A stretch of 9,339 nucleotides of DNA. Source: Candidatus Thorarchaeota archaeon. Lineage in GTDB: Archaea; Asgardarchaeota; Thorarchaeia; Thorarchaeales; Thorarchaeaceae. Positions 1-6,786 of the stretch are shown here, one piece after another. The stretch covers positions 1 to 9,339 of the forward strand of contig JAEORG010000222.1 of assembly GCA_016841005.1 (NCBI GenBank), read 5' to 3'. The notes under the pieces were generated by a model. That model was not told the origin of the DNA. It saw nothing but the letters and a program-made list of their open reading frames with translations, and ran no database searches. How positions within the stretch are numbered: position 1 is the stretch's first letter; every line of letters begins with the position of its first letter. The translations under genes were made by a program, and so were the position numbers.

Positions 1-2
1 AC

Positions 3-1361
3 AAGTATGGACAAGATTTCCCAGTTTACACTATTGGGCCTGGAGGAGAGAACCAAGCCTTAATCGCAACAGCATGCTGTGAAACGGCGCATCAAACTGG
101 TCGGGGAGGGTCTGGTGCGGTACTCGGTTCAAAGAACTTGAAGGCGATTGTTGCTAGAGGTACTAAGACGATAGAAGCAGCTGATGTTGCTAAAGTCAGG
201 GAGGTCAATAAGGAGTTCAACGCAAAATGGAGAGAATTAGATATTGACTTCAAGAAATACGGTTCTCGACATCTTGTTGAAATCGCCAATGAAGTAGGAC
301 AATTTCCAGCATACAATTCAAAAAACGGTTTCTTTGAGGAATACACGAAACTGGACCATGCGGAAATGGAAAAGAGATTTGGGTCGAAGAACAACTACTC
401 ATGTCCTCATTGTGTGATGCATTGTACACATGCATTCCGAGTTAAAGATCCGAGAGATCCAATGATGGAAATTGATTCCATGATTGAATATGAAACACTG
501 GGACTATTAGGTGGTAATCTTGGAATTAGTGATCCGGAATCAGTGTTAATGCTCAACTATTTGTGTGACGATTATGGCCTTGATACGATTAGTACTGGTG
601 GAGTCATAGGCTTCGCTATGGAAGCATTTGAACGAGGTATAATTAGTGAAGCCGAGGTGGGTTTCCCAATAGGGTTTGGAAATGCTGAAGGTGCTATGAA
701 GTTAATCCCAATGATTGCTATGAAGCAGGGAATTGGGCTAATTCTGTCAAAAGGTGTACGGGAGGCATCGAGAGAACTGGGAAACGATACTGGCAGTTTT
801 GCAGTTCATGTAAAAGGACTAGAACTACCTGCCTGGGATCCCCGAGGCAGACTAGGTCAAGGTCTCCTTTATGCAACTGCTGATATTGGTGCAAGCCATC
901 TCCGTGGTTGGCCTTCCAAAGCAGTTCCACCTGACACTACAGTTGTTCCAATAATTGAATCTCTGATAGAAGGACGCATTGATAAGATGCTAAAAGATGG
1001 ACTTGAAGTATGTAACTTCACAAATCGCATACCACTCAGTATGGATATGATGATTAGAATGTTGAACGGAGCATCTGGTTTGGACTATGATGAAGGGAAA
1101 ATAAATGAATGGGGGAATAGAGTCGAAACGCTCATTCGAATGTTCAATGTTCGAGAAGGTATATCTAGAAGAGATGATGTCTTGCCCCCTCGTTTATGGG
1201 AACCGCAAGAAAGTGGCCCGAGAAAAGGTCATCGCGCATTCATGAGTAAAAATGATTTTCAAGCAGGTCTTGATAGATACTACTATCTGATGGGCTGGGA
1301 TTCAGATGGAATTCCTACCGAAAAAACAATGAAGCAACTTGGTCTAGATAACATCAAATGA
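3..1361 (+). CDS. Aldehyde:ferredoxin oxidoreductase (AOR family), 5'-truncated by window edge
   Basis: AOR-family enzymes are cytosolic tungsten- or molybdo-bispterin enzymes that oxidise aldehydes to carboxylates and pass electrons to ferredoxin. The frame is open from base 3; the window holds 452 codons of a family usually near 600, so about 150 N-terminal residues are missing. Near the left edge is the domain-1 motif GRGGxGAVxGSKNLKA (about bases 105-146). The [4Fe-4S] ligands are CxxCxxxC (Cys codons 402-404, 411-413, 423-425) and a fourth Cys at 1011-1013 in a DGLEVCNF block. The pterin-binding DxxGLDTISTG block (about 570-602) and the family's C-terminal GWDxxGIPTxxxxxxLGL ending are present. 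The TTG at 138 is internal, because homology continues upstream of it. Substrate and metal (W or Mo) cannot be read from sequence. The gene ends 6 bases from the convergent GNAT gene. Confidence 0.95.
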   Translation, partial: KYGQDFPVYTIGPGGENQALIATACCETAHQTGRGGSGAVLGSKNLKAIVARGTKTIEAADVAKVREVNKEFNAKWRELDIDFKKYGSRHLVEIANEVGQFPAYNSKNGFFEEYTKLDHAEMEKRFGSKNNYSCPHCVMHCTHAFRVKDPRDPMMEIDSMIEYETLGLLGGNLGISDPESVLMLNYLCDDYGLDTISTGGVIGFAMEAFERGIISEAEVGFPIGFGNAEGAMKLIPMIAMKQGIGLILSKGVREASRELGNDTGSFAVHVKGLELPAWDPRGRLGQGLLYATADIGASHLRGWPSKAVPPDTTVVPIIESLIEGRIDKMLKDGLEVCNFTNRIPLSMDMMIRMLNGASGLDYDEGKINEWGNRVETLIRMFNVREGISRRDDVLPPRLWEPQESGPRKGHRAFMSKNDFQAGLDRYYYLMGWDSDGIPTEKTMKQLGLDNIK

Positions 1362-1367
1362 TGCCTT

Positions 1368-1814
1368 TTAGAAGACTCGCCTCTTGAAATCTCGACGGAG
1401 CAAGATTTCTCTGTGATCCTCATTGTAACCTGAGTCCAAAAATAGGGTGATTACGTCCGCTCTTTTTTCAGATACTAATGCATCTAAACAGCGGAGGTTT
1501 CTTTCTTCTGCAATTTCCGCAGCTTTCCGAAGCATCCGTAAACCTAGATCCGTTTTTTCAAGTTCATCTTCAATCTCAAAATGCTGTACAAACCCGACCT
1601 TTCCCAGAGATGGATCCTGTCCTATATCTAATCTAAGTGCTGCAACAACAATTTCCGAAGACACTCCCACAATAAACATCGTTTCTTTCGCCATGCCGCT
1701 TGCAGAAGGAGTCAGTCTACTGGATAATGCATGGAAATCTAATCCTTCTCTCGAATAAAATTCTTTCAGAGCTTGTCTATCTCGTGCATTAGCTATTCTC
1801 ACTTCTATAGGCAT
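1368..1814 (-). CDS. GNAT-like acetyltransferase-fold protein with degenerate acetyl-CoA motif
   Basis: This 148-residue protein has the layout of a single GNAT domain: an N-terminal IRxAxxxDxxAL-type strand and helix (about 4-20), a central strand (GKVGFVQHFEI, 71-81), the helix that normally carries the acetyl-CoA pyrophosphate loop (about 90-105), and a C-terminal strand-helix-strand with the FLDSGY block (125-130) typical of GNAT motif B. GNAT enzymes transfer acyl groups from acyl-CoA to amines. Here the Q/RxxGxG/A loop is not recognisable; residues 86-91 read EKTDLG, so catalysis is uncertain. I chose the ATG at 1814 because GAGGAG lies 10 bases upstream and homology begins there. The frame stays open to an ATG at 1895, but the extra 27 residues look non-domain. 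The gene is convergent with AOR and divergent from the 43-codon membrane ORF. Substrate unknown. Confidence 0.65.
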   Translation of the reverse strand: MPIEVRIANARDRQALKEFYSREGLDFHALSSRLTPSASGMAKETMFIVGVSSEIVVAALRLDIGQDPSLGKVGFVQHFEIEDELEKTDLGLRMLRKAAEIAEERNLRCLDALVSEKRADVITLFLDSGYNEDHREILLRRDFKRRVF

Positions 1815-1824
1815 TAGAATAGGT

Positions 1825-1830
1825 CTCCTC
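1825..1830 (-). promoter_or_regulatory. Shine-Dalgarno site fixing the GNAT-like start
   Basis: GAGGAG on the minus strand, 10 bases before the ATG at 1814. It supports the shorter 148-residue form over the longer one starting at 1895. Confidence 0.6.
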
Positions 1831-1935
1831 TCATTTCCTAGAATCTTTCGCTGTAAGTTAGAAATGTTGTGGTAATTACATAGTTCGTAATTCAAAGAGG
1901 CTATTACGGTTCTTTACATACAGAATTTGAGAGGT

Positions 1936-2067
1936 ATGAATGTCAAATTGAATACGACAACCGAAGAGCAACCTGAAGGATTCTTGCTTTTTCTTTTGTT
2001 GGCTGTATCTTTTCTACTATTGATAGTTGCTTTAGCAATGATATACTTCATGGATGCTATCAATTAA
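1936..2067 (+). CDS. Small single-span membrane protein, 43 residues
   Basis: This is an ATG-to-TAA frame of 43 codons. It has a polar N-terminus (about 15 residues, with a TTTEEQPEG stretch) followed by one strongly hydrophobic run from F16 to M39, then only DAIN before the stop. That is a clear transmembrane helix with almost nothing after it, a layout like a tail-anchored or single-pass microprotein. The purine-rich GAGAGG lies directly against the ATG, too close for a normal Shine-Dalgarno site. A TATA-like TTTACATA (1913-1920) lies 15 bases upstream of the ATG, so near-leaderless expression is possible. Its TAA overlaps the TAA of the convergent MinD-like gene through a shared TTAA. No family recognised. 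Support is only the hydrophobic pattern and the fit of the frame to the gap; it could be a chance ORF. Confidence 0.45.
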   Translation: MNVKLNTTTEEQPEGFLLFLLLAVSFLLLIVALAMIYFMDAIN

Positions 2068-2816
2068 CTCATTATTCTGTATAGGTCGCCCATACACTTG
2101 GTAAATTCACTTTCTGGATGTCGTAATGTGACCAAGTATCTGCTACCAGCCTCAATCAGAAGAGGTAGAAGAGGAATGATTGTTGCTACACGAGCTTTGA
2201 ATTTTGTTTCTACTTCCTTGATTATTGCTTTATCCTCATAAATTGAAGGTTTCTTATTGATTACGATTCGTATGTCTGGAACTTGGAGTTTCCTTGCAAC
2301 ACTCAATGTCGCGGCTGTTCCTAATAGATCTTGCTCATCTATCCTCGCAACTACATACAAATAATCTGCAGTGGCCATGGAGAGCAGTGTTTCTCGGTCT
2401 AATCCTGGATGAGTATCGATTATTAAGTAATCAAGATCTTTCTGTTTTATCACATCCGTAAATCCGTTCCGAAGGTCACTTACTTCATATCCCTCTCTCA
2501 GGATTCGAGTGATATCCGTTGCACTCATCGAGCTAGGGATTAGAAACAGCTTTCCTTGCTTAATCCCCAACTGATCTGTCATATCTAGTGCAGTCTGGCC
2601 TATTTCACATTCACCACGGAGGTAGTCGTTTAGAGTATATTTCATCTTCTTCCTACCCATTCCAAAAATCACGTGGATTCCTGGTGATGCCATGTCTGTA
2701 TCCATTACTGCTACACGCTTACCAGTTAATGCAGCAGTTGCTGCAAGATTTGCTGCGATATTCGACTTGCCTGTTCCTCCACGGAATGAGTGAATGCTAA
2801 TTATCCGGCCTGTCAT
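2064..2816 (-). CDS. MinD/ParA-family P-loop ATPase
   Basis: This 250-residue SIMIBI-class ATPase belongs to the deviant Walker A group. MinD/ParA proteins dimerise on ATP and position cargo on membranes or nucleoid. Visible motifs are Walker A at 12-18 (RGGTGKS), switch I MDTDMASPG (38-46), and Walker B LIIDTHPG (131-138, Asp134), followed by a typical NKK base-recognition segment near 187-189. The signature first Lys of KGGxGK is Arg12; the P-loop Lys17 is kept. I see no clear C-terminal amphipathic membrane helix like that of MinD. The ATG at 2816 has GGAG 8 bases upstream. The gene overlaps the 3' end of the upstream longin-like gene by 20 bases, implying translational coupling and a shared function. 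It is probably not a chromosome-partition ParA, since no ParB-like neighbour is visible. Confidence 0.88.
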   Translation of the reverse strand: MTGRIISIHSFRGGTGKSNIAANLAATAALTGKRVAVMDTDMASPGIHVIFGMGRKKMKYTLNDYLRGECEIGQTALDMTDQLGIKQGKLFLIPSSMSATDITRILREGYEVSDLRNGFTDVIKQKDLDYLIIDTHPGLDRETLLSMATADYLYVVARIDEQDLLGTAATLSVARKLQVPDIRIVINKKPSIYEDKAIIKEVETKFKARVATIIPLLPLLIEAGSRYLVTLRHPESEFTKCMGDLYRIMS

Positions 2817-4098
2817 GTTCTAATCTCCGTTCATGTTGCCAAGTAACATAGTTACCGAGTTTTCTAAGTATCTCTACTATATATGCTGGTTGTATGTTTG
2901 ACCTCTCAGATATTTCTCTTATGGAAAGACCACCTGTGCAATACTTCCAAATTGCGTCCAAAATGTCAAACTCTTTCTTAGGAATTCCTATTACCTCAAG
3001 GTATGCTGCAAATCTGTTATCTCTCTCACCTATTACAGGAAAGAGTTGTACTACTTGTACCGCACCCCACATTACAAGATTTGCAATTGCCTCAGTCACT
3101 GCCACTTCGTTGAGATCAGAGATTTCCTGAATCTCAAGGATGGTCCGCTTTCCATCAGCGACCCTCACAACACCAAGAATATTGGATAAGGCACTCGAAG
3201 GAAGCCCTGCTGACACTCTACTAAAATCATCCATAACTTCATTCATAGAAGGTGTTGGGATGATCACATCATATTCATAGAAACCCATCTGTTTTTCGGG
3301 CTTTATCGGATAGACCTTCTTCAGCTCTCCAAAATTCGTACTTTTGACAACTTTGATGAATGGGTCTATTGAAGATTCAATATCTAATAGATCAATACCA
3401 TCTTTCACGATGAAAGAAGCTATTCCTATGTCTTGCATAGGATAGAGGAAAAATGATGTTTTCGTTTCGAGGGAAGAATGTTTAGTATATCGGGATTCCT
3501 CTAGATTTATCGATGGGTCAAGATGTTCTATTCTGTCCAACGCCGCCTCAAGCTCATAGGTTCTAAGGTTAGATACAACGATGAATCCATCAGACGTCAC
3601 CAATGCCCCTCTAAAAATGTACGGAGAGGACTCAATTTCTGTAAGTGCTAGTTTTAACGGACGTAAGGATGCCAAGGGAAGAAGCCCTGTTTTATATCGC
3701 CTCGCAATGCCTGGAATGCCATCAAATTTCTGAAGTGTGACTTCAAGTGTTTCAGTAAAGCTGTAGAAAACTTTGTGATTCACAATATCATTTCTTAGTT
3801 CTGAATAATATTTGCTCACAAATTGGTCTGAAAGATTCTGAAGGATAGCACGATAAATCTCTTCACTATCATCCATTGCCACAAGTGCAATGAAATACAA
3901 ATCACCTTTTCTTTCCCATACAAACTTGTTCTGAGCGAATGACATTACCTTGATTTGCTGTTCACCAACTTCTTCTGCAAATGCCCCTAAGGCAGATAGA
4001 AATCCAGCAACTAATTCATCGAGCTTCTTCTCACCACTCACACTATAATGAAAGAGTGGAATCCCTCCGACTCTGAGGATTAGTATTTCTTTAACCAC
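2797..4098 (-). CDS. Longin-like protein with central roadblock/longin-like domain and two winged helices
   Basis: 433 residues from the preferred GTG at 4098. Residues 1-125 look like a longin-type domain: strand VKEILIL, the turn GGIPLFHYS, a helix LDELVAGFLSALGAFAEEVG, two strands (MSFAQNKFVWERK, DLYFIALVA) and a long helix. Residues about 147-252 form a second alpha/beta unit whose FRGALVTSDGFIVVS resembles the opening of roadblock/LC7 or a second longin. Residues about 302-354 and 371-422 look like two winged-helix units, each with an EIS-type helix. Longin and roadblock domains typically scaffold or regulate small GTPases; the role here is inferred only. There is no signal peptide or membrane span, so it is probably cytosolic. 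The frame also permits a GTG at 4107, but the only Shine-Dalgarno match serves 4098. It lies 77-86 bases after its paralogue and overlaps the MinD-like gene. Confidence 0.7.
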   Translation of the reverse strand: MVKEILILRVGGIPLFHYSVSGEKKLDELVAGFLSALGAFAEEVGEQQIKVMSFAQNKFVWERKGDLYFIALVAMDDSEEIYRAILQNLSDQFVSKYYSELRNDIVNHKVFYSFTETLEVTLQKFDGIPGIARRYKTGLLPLASLRPLKLALTEIESSPYIFRGALVTSDGFIVVSNLRTYELEAALDRIEHLDPSINLEESRYTKHSSLETKTSFFLYPMQDIGIASFIVKDGIDLLDIESSIDPFIKVVKSTNFGELKKVYPIKPEKQMGFYEYDVIIPTPSMNEVMDDFSRVSAGLPSSALSNILGVVRVADGKRTILEIQEISDLNEVAVTEAIANLVMWGAVQVVQLFPVIGERDNRFAAYLEVIGIPKKEFDILDAIWKYCTGGLSIREISERSNIQPAYIVEILRKLGNYVTWQHERRLEHDRPDN

Positions 4099-4104
4099 GC
4101 TCGA

Positions 4105-4110
4105 CACCTT
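4105..4110 (-). promoter_or_regulatory. Shine-Dalgarno AAGGTG deciding the GTG start at 4098
   Basis: AAGGTG on the minus strand lies 6 bases before the GTG at 4098 and itself contains the alternative in-frame GTG at 4107, which has no site upstream. The paralogue aligns from the residue just after the 4098 start. Confidence 0.5.
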
Positions 4111-4184
4111 GTTGCTTGTTTCAAAGAATCATTAAGGGCAGGGTAGAATATCTAAGGATTTCAGTTTTTGCTTCACATTCTGCC

Positions 4185-5075
4185 TTACACGCCCGTGACC
4201 TTCGTGAGATTCCACTCCACTTGATCACCGAGTCTGCAAAGTAATTCATAGACCCTTTCATTAGTAACGCCTAGTTTTTCACTGATCTCTGGTATTGACC
4301 GAGTTCCTGAACAGAGAGGGATTGTTCTTCGCAACAATTGGTACTCTTTGCTCGGAAGGCCAATTAAATCTAGAAAAGCATCAAATCTGGCATCATTTTC
4401 TTCCAACTTAGGGCACATCTTGGATATGTTTACTACTCCCCAAATTACAAGATACTCAACAATTTCATAGGCTTCATCTATTTCCATTCCTAATTTTTCA
4501 CTAATCGTTTGGATTGGCATTTTCCCATCAATTGAATCTAAGATTTTCATACCTGAGTTTCCAAAATCTCTGTGAAAATCATCGAGTAAGCTGTCTGAAT
4601 TAATCGCAACATCAAGAGCTTTTTGTTTAACTGAGGGAACGACATAAGCATTTAGACTGGATGTTATCGTCAGAATCTCTTCATAAAATGTAATTGCTCT
4701 ATCAACATCTTTTCCAAAGCTAAGATATGCTTCTTCAATAGGAACTTCTAACTTGAGTTCCCTGTCAAATTTCAATATGAATTTCCGACTAAGATCTTTT
4801 AGTACTGTCCTTAGAACTCTCTTTGGTGCTGTACTGTCGACTAAGAATATGAACAAGGTGTCCTTGTTTCCTTGTTCGTACATTATTTCTGAGCCTTCAA
4901 ACGATAGACTCTGAACTGAGCGCTCACCAAATTCGCTTGCAAAACTTGTAATCGCTGAAAGAAAGCCTGAGAGTAGTTCATCAAGCTTACGAGTTCCATC
5001 AACTGAGTAATGGAATATAGGGACACCTCCGGTTGTCAGTACCATGAATTCCTGTACTCGTAGGCGACCCTTCAA
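4185..5075 (-). CDS. Longin-like/winged-helix protein, short paralogue
   Basis: 296 residues, clearly related to the next gene downstream: VQEFMVLTTGGVPIFHYS matches VKEILILRVGGIPLFHYS, and both share LDEL-GFLSA, the GER segment, a WG-V strand, IG-P-KE and an EIS helix. The order is a longin-like domain (about 5-125), a linker helix (125-170), winged helix 1 (about 173-220) and winged helix 2 (about 240-292). It lacks the central domain of roughly 130 residues found in the paralogue. The start is TTG at 5075, because GAGG lies 9 bases upstream and the first strand aligned with the paralogue begins before the internal ATG at 5045, which would cut that strand. No membrane segment. It is likely the first gene of the three-gene unit. 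Function unknown; a regulatory or adaptor role is inferred from the domains. Confidence 0.7.
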   Translation of the reverse strand: MKGRLRVQEFMVLTTGGVPIFHYSVDGTRKLDELLSGFLSAITSFASEFGERSVQSLSFEGSEIMYEQGNKDTLFIFLVDSTAPKRVLRTVLKDLSRKFILKFDRELKLEVPIEEAYLSFGKDVDRAITFYEEILTITSSLNAYVVPSVKQKALDVAINSDSLLDDFHRDFGNSGMKILDSIDGKMPIQTISEKLGMEIDEAYEIVEYLVIWGVVNISKMCPKLEENDARFDAFLDLIGLPSKEYQLLRRTIPLCSGTRSIPEISEKLGVTNERVYELLCRLGDQVEWNLTKVTGV

Positions 5076-5090
5076 ACCTCAAAACCTCTT
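5076..5090 (-). promoter_or_regulatory. Shine-Dalgarno region supporting the TTG start at 5075
   Basis: On the minus strand two GAGG repeats precede the TTG. The distal one (5085-5088) is 9 bases away, a normal spacing; the proximal one abuts the codon. The internal ATG at 5045 has only AGGA at 4 bases. Confidence 0.5.
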
Positions 5091-5112
5091 ATACTGAGCC
5101 TTAGATATTGTC

Positions 5113-5120
5113 ATTTTAAA
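5113..5120 (-). promoter_or_regulatory. TATA-like element for the longin/MinD unit
   Basis: TTTAAAAT on the minus strand. A start site about 25 bases downstream would fall near 5092, giving a leader of about 17 bases that still contains the Shine-Dalgarno GAGG. Position and composition fit an archaeal promoter; no clear BRE. Confidence 0.4.
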
Positions 5121-5198
5121 CTATTCATGGGTGTAGCTCATCTTTTCTAAATAGCGAAATGTCCATATTGTTACTAGTTCTGGCTTTGCCATTATCTG

Positions 5199-5203
5199 GG
5201 TGA
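5199..5203 (+). promoter_or_regulatory. Shine-Dalgarno GGTGA deciding the ATG start at 5209
   Basis: A consensus archaeal GGTGA, 5 bases before the ATG at 5209. It overlaps the alternative in-frame GTG at 5200, which has no site of its own, so the ATG is preferred. Confidence 0.6.
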
Positions 5204-5208
5204 GATTT

Positions 5209-6777
5209 ATGCTTGAATACAGAGAATTTCCTATGAAGACATCTCTATTTTTCTTATTCCTTGCTCCTGTTATGGGATATTTCCTCTATGTCATCGAATC
5301 GCTCGCATTTGGGACCCTATTGTCGACACTAAACATTGATCATGTGTATTGGATGGGTGTAGGGTCAGGTTGTGCTGCTCTCGCACTTCTCTTCATCAGC
5401 TTCACACTTGACCGTGTTAAGTATCGTGTTCAACTTCTACTCGCAGCTGGATTCACTCCTGTTTTCATTGGACTTCTGGGAAATCAACTTGCTACTTCAG
5501 GTGGATTTCTGCTGGCTATGGTTGAAGCTTGGGTCATCTCAGTCTTTGTATGTTTATCCTTCTTCATAGCTCTCTGGGTTGTATCTCTCAACGGCATAGT
5601 AGTTGTTAAGTATAGGGGTAGAGTTTCAGGAATTTTCATATTTGTTTCTCTCATCTTTCTACTAGTCTTCAATGCAATGGAATTCGGTATGTTTGGATTT
5701 TCAAATCTGGGTCTTCCGCTTCTTGAGATTATAGCACTTGTTTCTATAGGAGTCGCTGTTGGTTTCCGTCCATGGAAGTGGAAACAATATCCCCTTGCTG
5801 TTCATGGTAATTACAAGGAGTATTTTGTTCCTATGGTCCTTATCCTTGCAAGTCACATACTCTGGTTCTTCGGAACAAAGTGGAATATACAGGATGTTTT
5901 TGGTAGCACACATCCAAATTTCGTATCTCTCTCTCAATGGGCAGGCTATGCATTCTATGAGCCTCTTATCATTGCCATTGGGGCATTGATTTCAGGGATA
6001 CTGTCTGATACTCGTGGGAGAAAGACCGCATTCAATGGAAGTATTCTACTCATGGGACTCTTGGCAATCTACACACCCGCTTTATACTCATCAACCGAAC
6101 TAAATGCTGTTGTAATTCTGTTAGCAGAGAGGTTTGTAGAAGGCTATATTATCGGTATTGCTTGTCTCTTAATTTGGGCTGAATTAGGATCCGCTAGAGC
6201 AAAGTTTCGTCGTATCAGCCTTATATGGTTCTTTTTCCTTGGTTATGCGCTTCTATTGTTTGCTGTGGACCATGGAATCTTTGGATTGGGGATACCTACA
6301 ATAGTAGGACAAGCCGGCGCACAGACATCGATTGTTGTTGCACTTGTCGCATTGACGCTTTCATCACACATTCCAACAATTGTAGGACGAGAGGTTGAGA
6401 TGGAAGACCTCTCACTAGATTTTGATGATAAAACTGTGAAGGCCACAGTAGACGCCTTCGTTGGGAAAGACGACTTTGCCTCAATTCGTAGTCAATTGGA
6501 TATTCTCGATGGAAGTCAAGATCTCAGCGATACAGAATTTGATGAGATAGTAGGAGATGATTTCGAGTCTATGTTGCCTCTCAGACGAATTCCAGGAATT
6601 GGACCAAAATTGGAGGATAGACTCCGAATTGCAGGATATAGATCTGCAGCACAACTTGCAGGGGAAACTGCTACTCGGCTATCTGAGAAAATAGACGGAT
6701 TAAGTCAGGACAGAGCTGAAAAGATTATTACTGACGCTCGTAAACTTGTAAAGAAAACAATAAAGAAGGGGAAGTAA
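5209..6777 (+). CDS. MFS-like 12-span membrane protein with C-terminal helix-hairpin-helix domain
   Basis: 522 residues. About twelve hydrophobic segments lie between residues 12 and 390. Between the eighth and ninth, residues 263-272 read GILSDTRGRK, matching the major facilitator motif GxLxDxxGRx; the equivalent N-half loop (near DRVKYR, 68-73) is degenerate. Residues about 395-456 form an acidic cytosolic linker. Residues 456-517 are a helix-hairpin-helix unit with IPGIGPKLEDRL and a second helix pair ending in a Lys-rich tail. MFS proteins move small solutes; HhH units usually bind DNA or mediate protein contacts. The fusion is unusual and the transported substrate cannot be read. Without the tail it would be an ordinary MFS permease. 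It is divergent from the longin/MinD unit and convergent with mtd, with 7 bases between stop codons. Confidence 0.75.
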   Translation: MLEYREFPMKTSLFFLFLAPVMGYFLYVIESLAFGTLLSTLNIDHVYWMGVGSGCAALALLFISFTLDRVKYRVQLLLAAGFTPVFIGLLGNQLATSGGFLLAMVEAWVISVFVCLSFFIALWVVSLNGIVVVKYRGRVSGIFIFVSLIFLLVFNAMEFGMFGFSNLGLPLLEIIALVSIGVAVGFRPWKWKQYPLAVHGNYKEYFVPMVLILASHILWFFGTKWNIQDVFGSTHPNFVSLSQWAGYAFYEPLIIAIGALISGILSDTRGRKTAFNGSILLMGLLAIYTPALYSSTELNAVVILLAERFVEGYIIGIACLLIWAELGSARAKFRRISLIWFFFLGYALLLFAVDHGIFGLGIPTIVGQAGAQTSIVVALVALTLSSHIPTIVGREVEMEDLSLDFDDKTVKATVDAFVGKDDFASIRSQLDILDGSQDLSDTEFDEIVGDDFESMLPLRRIPGIGPKLEDRLRIAGYRSAAQLAGETATRLSEKIDGLSQDRAEKIITDARKLVKKTIKKGK

Positions 6778-6786
6778 ACTCCCCTT
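6766..6786. terminator. Hairpin between convergent stop codons
   Basis: Perfect 7-base arms, AAGGGGA (6766-6772) and TCCCCTT (6780-6786), with a 7-base loop. The stop of the MFS-like gene is in the loop and the stop of mtd begins in the right arm. The symmetry could serve both directions, but no clear T-run follows on either strand, so a terminator role is tentative. Confidence 0.35.

Noticed and set aside
138..140. TTG at 138 as the start of the AOR gene
   Set aside because: AOR homology (GRGG...GSKNLKA) continues without a stop to base 3, so the gene is cut by the window edge and does not start here.
92..394. 100-codon minus-strand frame
   Set aside because: It is antisense to the well-conserved AOR coding sequence, with no recognisable domain.
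1447..1758. 103-codon plus-strand frame
   Set aside because: It lies wholly antisense to the GNAT-like gene, has no Shine-Dalgarno support, and has a Ser-rich shadow-like composition.
1815..1895. N-terminal extension of the GNAT-like protein to the ATG at 1895
   Set aside because: The extra 27 residues show no domain character, while the ATG at 1814 has a good Shine-Dalgarno site and begins at the first expected strand.
2064..2816. Chromosome-partition parA with parS/parB
   Set aside because: No ParB-like gene and no array of inverted repeats is visible nearby; the neighbours are longin-like proteins.
5131..5160. TATA-like TTCTAAATA as promoter of the MFS-like gene
   Set aside because: Spacing to the ATG at 5209 is acceptable but the match is weak and other AT-rich stretches in the same gap are equally good, so I did not call it.
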